Origin: an uncultured Synechococcus sp.
Lineage (GTDB): Bacteria > Cyanobacteriota > Cyanobacteriia > PCC-6307 > Cyanobiaceae
NCBI GenBank assembly: GCA_913040905.1
Contig: CAJWIC010000025.1
Location: forward strand, 1-11,935
Direction: 5' to 3'
DNA: 11,935 nucleotides
Shown in pieces: positions 1 to 7,700 of this stretch. The notes below the pieces were generated by a model. The model did no database searches and had not been told where the DNA came from. It worked only from the letters and a program-made list of their open reading frames with translations. A program made the translations under genes and the position numbers. The number at the start of each line of letters is the position of its first letter. The stretch's first letter is position 1.

Positions 1-941
1 CCCGCCAGCTCGAGTGCACCATCAACGGCATCGGCGAGCGGGCTGGGAATGCCTCCCTTGAGGAACTGGTTATGGCCATGCACGTGCGCCGTCGCTACTT
101 CAATCCCTTCTTCGGTCGCGATCAGGACAGTCCTACCCCCCTCACCGCTGTCCGCACCGAGGAGATCACCAAGACCTCGCGTCTGGTCTCCAACCTCACC
201 GGCATGGTGGTTCAGCCGAACAAGGCCATCGTTGGAGCCAATGCCTTCGCCCATGAATCCGGCATCCACCAGGACGGCGTGTTGAAAAATCGTCTGACCT
301 ACGAAATCATTGACGCCAAAACCGTCGGTCTGAGCGACAACCGGATTTCACTGGGCAAGCTCAGTGGTCGCAGTGCGGTGAGGGCGAGACTTGAAGAGCT
401 CGGGTATGACCTGACCCGGGAAGACCTGGATGAGGCCTTCGCCCGTTTCAAGGATCTGGCTGACCGCAAGCGGGAGATCACGGATCGCGATCTCGAGGCA
501 ATCGTCAGCGAACAGGTTCAACAGCCCGAGGCTCGCTACCAGCTTCAGCTGGTGCAGGTGAGCTGTGGAACGCGTCTGAAGCCCACGGCCACCGTCACCC
601 TGGCGGAGGAGAATGGTCAGGAACAAACGGTTTCTGCGGTGGGCACCGGGCCGGTGGATGCGGTCTGCCGTGCCCTCAATCAACTGGCTGGAGTTCCCAA
701 TGAGCTCATCGAGTTCTCGGTGAAATCGGTGACGGAGGGCATCGACGCCATGGGTGAAGTGACGATCCGGCTTCGCCGTAACGGCTCTCTGTACTCAGGT
801 CATGCGGCCGACACGGACGTGGTGGTCGCCGCCGCCATGGCCTTCATCAATGCTCTGAATCGCCTCGTGGCAGCTCAGGAGCATCAGCCGTTGCACCCCC
901 AGAGGGATGCTGTTGGTCTTGAAGCTCGGCCGACCCTCTGA
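1..941 (+). CDS. leuA: 2-isopropylmalate synthase, 3' part (5' end outside window)
   Basis: This is the C-terminal portion of LeuA, which condenses acetyl-CoA with 2-oxoisovalerate in the first committed step of leucine synthesis in the cytoplasm. The reading frame is open from base 3 (no start in the window) to TGA at 939-941. The opening residues [17 protein letters not shown] and the later HESGIHQDG are classic catalytic-barrel motifs of the alpha-isopropylmalate/homocitrate synthase family; the histidines of the latter lie near the active-site metal. From about base 530 onward the protein matches the LeuA allosteric domain ([43 protein letters not shown]), which gives leucine feedback inhibition. 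About 313 residues are visible, so roughly the first 220 residues are missing to the left, judged from the usual length near 530-540. The next gene starts 5 nt after the stop, suggesting co-transcription. The identification is very secure. Confidence 0.97.
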   Translation, partial: RQLECTINGIGERAGNASLEELVMAMHVRRRYFNPFFGRDQDSPTPLTAVRTEEITKTSRLVSNLTGMVVQPNKAIVGANAFAHESGIHQDGVLKNRLTYEIIDAKTVGLSDNRISLGKLSGRSAVRARLEELGYDLTREDLDEAFARFKDLADRKREITDRDLEAIVSEQVQQPEARYQLQLVQVSCGTRLKPTATVTLAEENGQEQTVSAVGTGPVDAVCRALNQLAGVPNELIEFSVKSVTEGIDAMGEVTIRLRRNGSLYSGHAADTDVVVAAAMAFINALNRLVAAQEHQPLHPQRDAVGLEARPTL

Positions 942-946
942 ACGGC

Positions 947-1771
947 ATGCGTCACGCGGTACAGAGAGCTGTTCAGCTGATGCTGTTGATCGCGCTGGCA
1001 CTGCTGGTGCTGATGCCATTGCTCTGGTTGGTGAGCACGTCTCTCAAGGGACCCACCGAGGATATTTTCAGCAGCCCGCCAGCTCTTCTGCCCCAACAAC
1101 CCAGTTTTGATGCCTACTTCCGCCTGTTTCAGGACAATCCGCTCAACACCTATCTGATCAACAGCACGGTGGTGAGTGTTCTGGCGGTTGGGGCCAATCT
1201 GTTGTTCTGTTCCTTGGCGGCCTACCCCCTGGCCAGGATGCGTTTTGCCGGACGCGGCCTGGTGTTGGGACTGGTGGTGGCCACGATCCTGATCCCCTTT
1301 CAGGTGGTGATGATTCCTCTGTATCTCCTGATGGTTCAGCTTGGTCTGCGCAACACGCTGCTGGCCCTGATCATCCCTCAGGCCGCCACGGCCTTCGGTC
1401 TTTACCTGCTTCGTCAGAGTTTTCTTGGGGTTCCGAAGGAACTGGAGGAGGCGGCGCGAATCGATGGTTGCAGCCGTCTTGGGGAATGGTGGAACGTGAT
1501 GATTCCGGCTGCTCGTGCCGACTTGATCACTCTGGCCATGTTCGTGTTCATCGGAACCTGGAGTGATTTTCTCTGGCCTTTGGTGATTCTCGACGATCCA
1601 GACCTTTACACCCTTCCCCTGGGATTACAACAACTTTCCAGCAGCTTCTCCCTGGATTGGCGCATCGTTGCGGCAGGGTCTGTCGTGTCGATTCTCCCTG
1701 TTCTCCTGCTGTTCATCCTTCTGCAGCGCTTCATCCTGCCGAATGCGAGTGGCGATGCTGTCAAGGGCTGA
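947..1771 (+). CDS. Carbohydrate ABC transporter permease, MalG/UgpE/GgtD-like
   Basis: A 274-residue inner-membrane permease subunit of a CUT1-type sugar importer. The N-terminal hydrophobic segment (about residues 10-30, ending PLLWLVSTSLK) is typical of the MalG/UgpE half. Further membrane spans lie near 73-95, 104-131, 135-157, 193-216 and 240-262. The EAA loop that docks onto the ATPase is clear: ELEEAARIDGCSRLGEW at about 165-181, followed by NVMIPAA at 183-189. In cyanobacteria this family includes GgtD, the glucosylglycerol/sucrose/trehalose uptake permease, but the substrate cannot be read from this subunit. The start is the ATG 5 nt after the leuA stop, without a strong Shine-Dalgarno site, which suggests translational coupling. 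The partner permease, binding protein and ATPase are not downstream; they may lie elsewhere, as is common for shared ATPases. The family call is secure; the substrate is unknown. Confidence 0.9.
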   Translation: MRHAVQRAVQLMLLIALALLVLMPLLWLVSTSLKGPTEDIFSSPPALLPQQPSFDAYFRLFQDNPLNTYLINSTVVSVLAVGANLLFCSLAAYPLARMRFAGRGLVLGLVVATILIPFQVVMIPLYLLMVQLGLRNTLLALIIPQAATAFGLYLLRQSFLGVPKELEEAARIDGCSRLGEWWNVMIPAARADLITLAMFVFIGTWSDFLWPLVILDDPDLYTLPLGLQQLSSSFSLDWRIVAAGSVVSILPVLLLFILLQRFILPNASGDAVKG

Positions 1772-1801
1772 TTTAGAACATCGACTCGACTGAGACTCTG
1801 G

Positions 1802-2047
1802 ATGTCCCTGGCACAGCTCGATCACTTTCTCTCGCTTCGTGAGTCGAATCCTCTCCTCGCCGAGCGGCTTGCTTCACCGCTTGACCTCGAGGACTTCCTG
1901 CAACTCGCCCGGGAGTGGGGATTTGAGTTGACGGAAACCGACGTGCTCGATGCCCAGAGACGGGCCATGGAGCAGGGCAGTGCCTCGGCTCTGCAGCGCG
2001 CACAGGCGGAGGAATCCCGACGTTTGCGCAACTTCATTCATGGATAA
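1802..2047 (+). CDS. Stand-alone Nif11-domain protein
   Basis: An 81-residue protein that fits the Nif11 family: it starts MSLAQLDHFLSLRESNPLLA, then has a two-helix pattern with LEDFLQLAREWGFELTETDV at about 29-48. Nif11 domains occur as small cyanobacterial proteins of unknown function and as leader peptides of RiPP precursors (nitrile-hydratase-like and Nif11-type leaders, including prochlorosins). Here the C-terminal third is a charged helix rich in Ala, Gln, Glu and Arg. It lacks a double-glycine cleavage site and a Cys/Ser/Thr-rich core. It is therefore more likely a free-standing Nif11 protein than a precursor peptide. It lies 30 nt after the permease gene. Only a weak GAG-type ribosome site precedes the ATG. 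No modifying enzyme such as LanM is in the window. Confidence 0.82.
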   Translation: MSLAQLDHFLSLRESNPLLAERLASPLDLEDFLQLAREWGFELTETDVLDAQRRAMEQGSASALQRAQAEESRRLRNFIHG

Positions 2048-2091
2048 GCCGCTCTTGGCGTGCTCTCCATGACATGACTCTGTAGCCATGC

Positions 2092-2105
2092 TCACCGATT
2101 GGTGA
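2092..2105 (+). terminator. Small hairpin after the Nif11 gene, possible weak terminator
   Basis: TCACC pairs with GGTGA around a GATT loop, 45 nt after the Nif11 stop. No clean T-run follows; the next bases are mixed, with a second tiny repeat (TATTG T CAATA at 2123-2133). It could be a Rho-assisted or processing stem, or chance. Confidence 0.25.
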
Positions 2106-2145
2106 TGAGCTTTCAAAGAGAATATTGTCAATAGAGATGTAGTGA

Positions 2146-2301
2146 ATGTCTTTCCGGCAGGAGATCGAGATCAATTCACAACAGGTTGTTGATCAAGATC
2201 TGCAGCTCACAGAGCCTCGATTGTTAATCCTGACTGACCCTCAGGCTGATGCCGCAGGGGATTCTTTTCTCAGTTGGGACGATCTGATCGGACAGCGCTG
2301 A
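2146..2301 (+). CDS. Possible 51-residue small protein, no known family
   Basis: The frame opens with ATG at 2146, directly after an in-frame TGA, and runs 51 codons to TGA at 2299-2301. The peptide starts MSFRQEIEINSQQ, has a leucine-rich middle (PRLLILTDPQ) and ends in an acidic and aromatic tail (FLSWDDLIGQR). It is net acidic, without a signal peptide, membrane span or cysteine. AGAG at 2133-2136, 9 nt before the ATG, could serve as the ribosome site. I do not recognise the family. In favour: it fills an otherwise empty gap between the Nif11 gene and a converging gene, and the residue composition is protein-like. Against: it is short and the codon pattern is only weakly biased. It may be a lineage-specific peptide linked to the Nif11 gene, or a chance ORF. 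Confidence 0.4.
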   Translation: MSFRQEIEINSQQVVDQDLQLTEPRLLILTDPQADAAGDSFLSWDDLIGQR

Positions 2302-2309
2302 CTCCCTTG

Positions 2310-2321
2310 CCCTGGTCAGGG
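2310..2321. terminator. Compact palindromic hairpin between converging genes
   Basis: CCCT GGTC AGGG forms a 4-bp GC-rich stem that overlaps the stop codon of the minus-strand 82-residue gene and lies 9 nt past the stop of the plus-strand 51-residue ORF. GAGATTTT follows on the plus strand. The position suits a shared terminator, but the stem is short. Confidence 0.3.
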
Positions 2322-2564
2322 TGAGATTTTCACGACATCCGGTGTTTCTCCGTGCACCTCTCCGATCCAGAGGGCGTGGGTCACAGCTCCATCATGGGTG
2401 TGAAATGTCCAAGCATTCTCAGGCGACTCAATCGCTTTAATCGACTGGTTCGCGTCGCCGACGCAGAGATAACAACCGTTCGACTCCGTGCGAAGCACGT
2501 AACGCTCGGCGTAATTGGTGAGCATGTCCTGTGAGTTCAATATCCACGGCATAGCGATGCGCAT
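2316..2564 (-). CDS. Hypothetical protein, 82 residues
   Basis: A minus-strand ORF from ATG at 2564 to TGA at 2316-2318. The sequence is protein-like and soluble: YAERYVLRTESNGCYLCVGD in the first half, then TFHTHDGAVTHALWIGEVHG near the end, with two cysteines three residues apart and several histidines in the second half. No signal peptide or membrane span is seen. I do not recognise a family. It lies 37 nt downstream of the 144-residue ORF on the same strand, so the two may form a small operon. The plus-strand reading of the same DNA (a 60-residue ORF) looks less natural. A second ATG at residue 5 is an alternative start; neither has a good ribosome site. The Cys/His content could bind a metal, but that is speculation. 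Confidence 0.55.
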   Translation of the reverse strand: MRIAMPWILNSQDMLTNYAERYVLRTESNGCYLCVGDANQSIKAIESPENAWTFHTHDGAVTHALWIGEVHGETPDVVKISP

Positions 2565-2601
2565 TCCGGCGTCGCGAACGGTTTCAGGAAAAATTCTGTT
2601 T

Positions 2602-3036
2602 TTATCCGCCAGGGCTTAATAAGCTTTGCTGTTGGACCACAAGATCACTCGGGGGCGTCATTCGGATCTGGTGGCCTCCATTGCGGAACCAGGGCTCTGT
2701 CCACGGGTGGAGCTGCAGCGTTTCAGGATCGAGCTCCCAGGTTTGGCGAAGGTAATGGAGGACCAGATCGTCTGGAGGTGGTGCCGTTTGCTGCCAATGG
2801 ACAATCGCAAGAGTTCCTGGACGGGATCGGAGCGTCACCATCCTCTGCTGTGGGTCCTGGCCTTCGATGGGTTCCACGGTTTCCGTGAGCTGTTCATCGC
2901 AGGCAAAGAGTTTCAGAGTGCTCTGCTCATCCGCCTGGGGCAAGGGATATTTGTTCAGATAAAGGGCACGTGCTTTGCGAAATGAGGCCGCTGGGGCCTT
3001 GCTCATCAATGCTGTGTAAGCCTCCAGCAGTCGCAC
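2602..3036 (-). CDS. Hypothetical protein, 144 residues, uncertain start
   Basis: A minus-strand ORF from a GTG at 3036 to TAA at 2602-2604. Codon choice resembles the flanking housekeeping genes (CTG, GCC, GAG, CAG), and the protein is soluble, proline- and glutamine-rich, with a helical start (RLLEAYTALMSKAPAASFRK) and a likely beta region (MVTLRSRPGTLAIVHWQQT). No domain is recognised. The same frame stays open 15 codons upstream of the GTG, back to a TGA, and those codons also look coding (IVNQDETPDVPSEI), but contain no ATG, GTG or TTG. The true start may therefore be GTG 3036, a rare ATT/ATC codon, or the gene may have lost its original 5' end. The antisense ORF of 119 residues at 2626-2985 looks less protein-like. 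It is divergent from the thiamine-binding gene. Confidence 0.6.
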   Translation of the reverse strand: MRLLEAYTALMSKAPAASFRKARALYLNKYPLPQADEQSTLKLFACDEQLTETVEPIEGQDPQQRMVTLRSRPGTLAIVHWQQTAPPPDDLVLHYLRQTWELDPETLQLHPWTEPWFRNGGHQIRMTPPSDLVVQQQSLLSPGG

Positions 3037-3108
3037 AATCTCTGATGGAACATCTGGTGTCTCATCCTGATTGACGATGGGACATCACCGCGTGACAGGA
3101 TGAGACAG

Positions 3109-3432
3109 ATGGGAATGAAGGCTGTGGAGCCCTGGCTCAGTGTTGATCTGTGCGTGGTTCCCATTGGGGTTGGGGTGAGCCTGTCCCCTTACATCGCGAC
3201 CTGTCAGCGCGTGATTGAGTCGGCTGGACTCGTCCATGAACTCGGTCCCAACGGCACAGCGATTGAGGGTCCCTGGGAGGACGTCATGAACTGCGTTCGC
3301 GCCTGTCACGCTGCCATGCATGACATGGGAGTGCCGCGCGTTTACACCACGCTGAAGTTGAACACCCGGATTGACCGGCACCAGAGTTTTCACGAAAAGG
3401 TTGAGACGGTCCGTCGGGTTCTGGAACCCTGA
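3109..3432 (+). CDS. MTH1187/YkoF-type thiamine-binding protein (DUF77)
   Basis: A 107-residue protein of the MTH1187 family (thiamine_BP / DUF77), small ferredoxin-like-fold proteins that bind thiamine or related compounds in the cytoplasm. Hallmarks are VDLCVVPIGVGVSLSPYIA near the start, ESAGLVHELGPNGTAIEG in the middle, and the final stretch with VYTTLKLNTRIDR and EKVETVRRVLE. The length fits the family norm of about 100. Three in-frame ATGs lie at 3100, 3109 and 3115. I chose 3109 because AGGA at 3097-3100 sits 8 nt before it, whereas 3100 has no ribosome site. The gene is divergent from the 144-residue hypothetical. No TPP riboswitch is recognisable upstream. The physiological ligand in cyanobacteria is not established. 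Confidence 0.88.
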   Translation: MGMKAVEPWLSVDLCVVPIGVGVSLSPYIATCQRVIESAGLVHELGPNGTAIEGPWEDVMNCVRACHAAMHDMGVPRVYTTLKLNTRIDRHQSFHEKVETVRRVLEP

Positions 3433-3485
3433 ATTCTTGAGAAGTTCAGAGCATTCCGACGTCTGACAACGATCTGGTGAGACCA

Positions 3486-4010
3486 ATGAGACAAGGGCGA
3501 GGGGGTTTGGTGCTTCAGAAGGACTGTCGTTCAGGCTGGTGGTTGATGACGTCCATGCTGATCGCGCTGAGCTGGAGTCTGCCGCTGCGGGCATCAAGCT
3601 GGGATCAGATTGGCTCGTATCTGAAATTGATTCAGAAGACCGGTGTGGAAGCATTGGTTGCCAACGACTGCCCGGAAGGCCTCCTGGGGGCTTTTCACCA
3701 GGGACGTCAGGCCCTGTTGATGTGTGGAAACAATCTGCCGGATGATCCCGGTTACGTCTGGGTTGTTCTTGCCCATGAATCCGCTCATGTCATGCAGTTC
3801 TGCAAGGGCGGGCCGCTGATGCCCGCAGCGGTGTTGGGGGCCGGTATGGATCAGACCCGTCGGTCCGAACCGTGGGCTTTTCGGGAATTGAACCTCTATC
3901 ACAGCAGTCAGCATCACGTGGAGGCTGAAGCGCGGCTTGTCCAGGCTCTCCCACCCGATCAGGTGGAGCATCTCTTCCGACAACACTGTGCCGAGCGGCT
4001 CAAGCCCTGA
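3486..4010 (+). CDS. Putative secreted HExxH zinc metalloprotease-like protein
   Basis: A 174-residue protein from ATG 3486. A hydrophobic N-terminal stretch, WWLMTSMLIALSWSLPL (about residues 18-34), follows an Arg/Lys-containing head and ends near LRASS, so a Sec signal peptide or anchor is likely. The motif LAHESAHVMQFC holds HESAH, the HExxH zinc site, at residues 97-101. A downstream HHVEAEARLVQ (about 143-153) could supply the third ligand by a glutamate, as in gluzincins. Several cysteines in the mature part could form disulfides. GGTGAG at 3476-3481 precedes the chosen ATG by 4 nt; a GTG at 3477 and ATG at 3546 are alternatives. Its last 23 nt overlap the next gene if that starts at 3988. 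I do not recognise a named peptidase family; activity is inferred from the motif only. Confidence 0.72.
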   Translation: MRQGRGGLVLQKDCRSGWWLMTSMLIALSWSLPLRASSWDQIGSYLKLIQKTGVEALVANDCPEGLLGAFHQGRQALLMCGNNLPDDPGYVWVVLAHESAHVMQFCKGGPLMPAAVLGAGMDQTRRSEPWAFRELNLYHSSQHHVEAEARLVQALPPDQVEHLFRQHCAERLKP

Positions 4011-4647
4011 AGGTCCGGCGATTCTGTATCAGGACCCATGGTTACTGGTGGTCCTGAAACCGTCGGGATTGCTGTCGCAACCCGGCCGCGGCGATCACCT
4101 GCAGGATTCCCTTATCACGAGGCTGCAGAGGTTGGGTGGAGATCTCCATCTGGTGCATCGTCTTGATCGAGATACCTCGGGTGTGGTGCTGATCGCCCGC
4201 GGTCTGGAAAGTCTCCGTCGCTGCAGTGCCCTCTTTGCCACTCGACGCGTGAACAAGCTCTACGAAGCCGAAGTGACGGGGCAGTTGCAGGGTCGTGGTC
4301 GGATTGATGCACGTCTGGCTCGCTTGGAGCGCGATCCGCCTCGGTATGGCGATCATCCACAGGGACGACCTGCAACGACGCTGTGGAGAGTCCGTGAAAG
4401 ACGCGCTGAGTCGACAACGCTCTGGCTGCGGCCGTTGACTGGGCGATCGCATCAGCTGCGAGCCCACCTGGCTGGCATCGGACATCCGATTCTGGGAGAC
4501 CCGATCTACGGTGAAAAGCGAACAACGTCGATGCGATTGCATGCCAGGGCCCTGGGTTTTCAACACCCATTCACCAGGGGCAGGGTGCGTGTTTCAACGG
4601 GACAGAACGATGATCACCCTGGTGCTCAGTTCATCCGGCTGACCTGA
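3988..4647 (+). CDS. RluA-family RNA pseudouridine synthase
   Basis: An RluA-type pseudouridine synthase that isomerises specific uridines in rRNA or tRNA. The catalytic motif HRLDRDTSG is present (Asp60 from the start chosen here), preceded by VVLKPSGLLSQPG and followed by the family motifs TGRSHQLRAHL and GHPILGDPIYG. It is about 219 residues, lacks the N-terminal S4 RNA-binding domain and so resembles the small RluA/TruC-like forms. Its exact target cannot be told. The frame lies open upstream inside the metalloprotease-like gene. Possible starts are TTG 3937 (236 residues) and GTG 3988; conserved sequence begins just after the latter, so I chose it. Neither has a clear Shine-Dalgarno site, and translation is probably coupled to the upstream gene. 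The C-terminus from about base 4570 is less conserved. Confidence 0.9.
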   Translation: MPSGSSPEGPAILYQDPWLLVVLKPSGLLSQPGRGDHLQDSLITRLQRLGGDLHLVHRLDRDTSGVVLIARGLESLRRCSALFATRRVNKLYEAEVTGQLQGRGRIDARLARLERDPPRYGDHPQGRPATTLWRVRERRAESTTLWLRPLTGRSHQLRAHLAGIGHPILGDPIYGEKRTTSMRLHARALGFQHPFTRGRVRVSTGQNDDHPGAQFIRLT

Positions 4648-4716
4648 ATCCTTCTTCTTGACGATGCGCAGAAGCCTGGTTTCGCCGAAATTAACGGTGA
4701 AGCCATTTGCAGCTTT

Positions 4717-7700
4717 ATGAACGCGATGCTCCTCGCGTCTGAAATGCCAGCTCATCCGGATGATCCAACGCTCCAACGTGAGCACATGGCTGCGATGGAT
4801 CTGGCCAAACCGGAGCAAGCCAGCCATGTTGCCGTGGCATCAGGGGATTGGTCCTCAGCATCAACATGGCAAGGAGGGCGCATTCCTGATCAGGGCAGTC
4901 AGGTCCTGATCCCCGAGGGGATGATTGTCAGGCTGGATGGTGAAGTCAGCTCATCACTTGAATGGCTTCGGGTGAATGGGGAGCTGCGCTTCGCAACGGA
5001 TCGGGATACGGAATTAAGGGTCGACACGTTGGTGAGTGCTCCTGGAAGTCGACTGGAGATCGGTACTGCGGAGCAACCAGTTCAGTCGGGTGTGCGTGCG
5101 CGGATCGTGTTCGCCGATCGAGGACCGTTAACGGTTGACGACGACCCGATGCTGATGGGTCGTGGGGCGATCCTGCACGGCGCCACGCGGATTCATGGTG
5201 CGGCAAAAACCTCTGCGGTAACGGCAGCCATTGATCCGCAAAGGGGTGATCGGTCGATTGTCCTGAATGACACACCGTCCGGTTGGTCGGTGGGGGATCA
5301 GCTGGTCATCGCTGGGACCCGTCCCGATGGTGGAGGAGATGAAACCGTTGTGATTCAGTCCATTGAAGGGAATCGCATTGTCGTCGAAGCTCCGTTAAGC
5401 GAGGACCACATCACGCCTCGGGATCACCTGCAGGTTCATGTGGCCAATATCAGCCGCAATGTGGAGTTCACGTCTGAGAACACAGCCATTGATCGTCGCG
5501 GTCACGTGATGTTCATGCATACGAGAGAAGTGGATGTGGCGAATGCTGCCTTCAATGATCTTGGCCGCACTGACAAGCTTCGACCCTTGAATAGTCCATA
5601 TTTCGATGATGAAGGATTCTTTGTGGAAGAAACGGGTGGAAATACTGGGGGGCGCTATTCCGTTCATTTTCATCGCAACGGTGTTGAGCGGAGTGGCTCT
5701 CCCGCTGTCGTTCGCGGAAGTGTGGTGGCGGGCAATCCAGGCTGGGGGTTTGTTAACCATTCCAGTTATGTCGATTTCATCGACAATGTTGCCTTCGATG
5801 TGGTGGGTGCTGCTTTCAGTACAGAGGCGGGAGATGAGATTGGTCGTTTTCAGAGCAATCTTGCGATTCGAATGCATGGCACCGGTGATGAGCCAATCAG
5901 TCGACAGGAAGACGGGGATTTTGGCCATGCTGGTGATGGCTTCTGGCTGCAAGGTCCTGGCGTTGTCGTTGAAAACAATGTGGCTGCTGGAGCCACTGGA
6001 AGTGGGCTGATTCTTTACGCTGAACCATTGTTTGAAGATGGCTTGGGGTTGACGACCTTCCCCACAGGCAATCTTCCGAATCCTTCCATCGCTGAGGGGG
6101 ATCAATCGGTGCCGGTTTCTCTCGCACCCTTGGCAACATTCAGGGGAAACGAAAGTTATGGTTCAGCGCTAGGGGCTCAGATTTATTACCATCGCACGTT
6201 TATCACGATTGAGGAAGAGCAGGAGAAACAGGCTGGGTACCAGTTTGCTCCTAGTTTAATGGAGGATATGAGTCTTTGGAGTAACGCAAATGGAATGCAG
6301 GTGAATTATACGGTTGATACCGAATTCCGTGGTTTTCAGATTATTGGTCCTAGCGATGGCTCTGGTGATACTGGCTTCGATGCGGCTTCAAATTTTTATA
6401 ATCGTGGCACGCATCGCTATGAAAATTTTGTCGTGGAAGACTACGAGATTGGATTCTCGGCTCCTCGTAGTGGTGTGATTGATCTTGATAGTGGTTATTT
6501 TAATAACACCACTGATTTTTACATCAATGAACCAAGGCAGCTTGGTCGCAGAATGCGTTTCGGAGGTGATATCCAGTTTGGCGATCGTGTCAGTGGTGTT
6601 GTGGAGGGAGAAGTGGTGCCAAGGTCTTATTTTGAAATGGATCCGCAGCTTGCGCCTGCTGCGGATTCAGCAAATGAGCATTTCTTGCTGGATGATCAGG
6701 TTCTTCTTGATTTCGGGCCTTTTCGCAATCAACAGCTCTATTTCTTTGAACAATCAGCGGATCATGTTCTTTTCCCGGAGCCGCCCGAGCAGCTGACTCC
6801 CGATGATCCTGGGCCCACGATTGGTGACGAGTTCGTTGGTGTGAGCAACGCCGAAATTGAGTCCATCTATGGTGAATCGTTTGGGGGTGTGATCGCTCCT
6901 GAAGATGCACGTGAGCTGAGTCGGATCCTGGGGCTCGTTGGTTCGCCTGCGACTGAACTTCCCGAACTCAATCCAAACCCTCTGCCACTTGACGACGATG
7001 ATGATGAGTTAGACGACGACGGTGAGGATCGAGAGGAGGACGATGGGGAGATCGACGATGGGGAGGATGACCATGACGCCTTCGAGGATCCGATGGCTGA
7101 ATCTGAAGCCTCTGAGCTGGAGATTGGCCTTTCGGAAACAGGAGGCACCCTGCGGCTCAAGCTGCGGCGTGGTGAGTTGGTCGAGCGCTCAGATGAGGTT
7201 GTGCGAAGTTCTCTTGGCGACTTTGATGAAATTTCTCTATTCAGTTCCAACGTCTCTGAAAGAATTGTATTTAATCTCAACCCGCGTCAAGATTGGTCTC
7301 CTGAGTTCATTCATTTGTTTGCGGCAAGGGGGCGCGATCGAATCAAAGTGTCGCAAAAAGTACCCAGCGAAGACTACGTTTTGGCGATTCATGGTCAGAA
7401 AGGTGATGATCGTTTGGATGCAAGCCGATTCAGCGGTGAGGTTGAACTCGATGGTGGGGCAGGGCGCGATGTTCTGATTGGGGGGCGTGCGAGAAGTGAA
7501 CTCTGGGGTGGTTCCGGTGCTGATACCTTTGACTTGAGGTCTGAATTATCAGGCCTTCAAATGATCATGGATTTTGATCCGGATGTTGATCAACTTCGCC
7601 TGGATCAAACAGTTGGTTCCTATCGGATCGACGTTCGCGGAGATGATCTCTGGCTGATGACTGGAGAGCGAGCCGTCGCTGTCTTTGAGGGCTTGGTGGA

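Noticed and set aside
1785..1805. CTGAGA-like element before the Nif11 gene, reminiscent of a TPP riboswitch
   Set aside because: The other conserved TPP riboswitch segments are absent and there is no room for the fold in a 30-nt gap; the thiamine-binding gene is elsewhere.
1802..2047. Nif11 protein as a RiPP (prochlorosin-like) precursor
   Set aside because: No GG/GA cleavage motif, no Cys/Ser/Thr core peptide and no modifying enzyme nearby.
2626..2985. 119-residue plus-strand ORF opposite the 144-residue hypothetical
   Set aside because: Codon choice and residue composition fit the minus strand better; the product is Trp/Arg-rich without natural pattern. Not fully excluded.
4594..4827. 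77-residue minus-strand ORF across the gap before the G8 gene
   Set aside because: It overlaps the ends of two well-supported genes, has Arg/His-rich shadow composition and no motif.
5395..6105. 236-residue minus-strand ORF opposite the G8 gene
   Set aside because: No recognisable motif, and the plus strand carries continuous G8/beta-helix motifs across the same bases.
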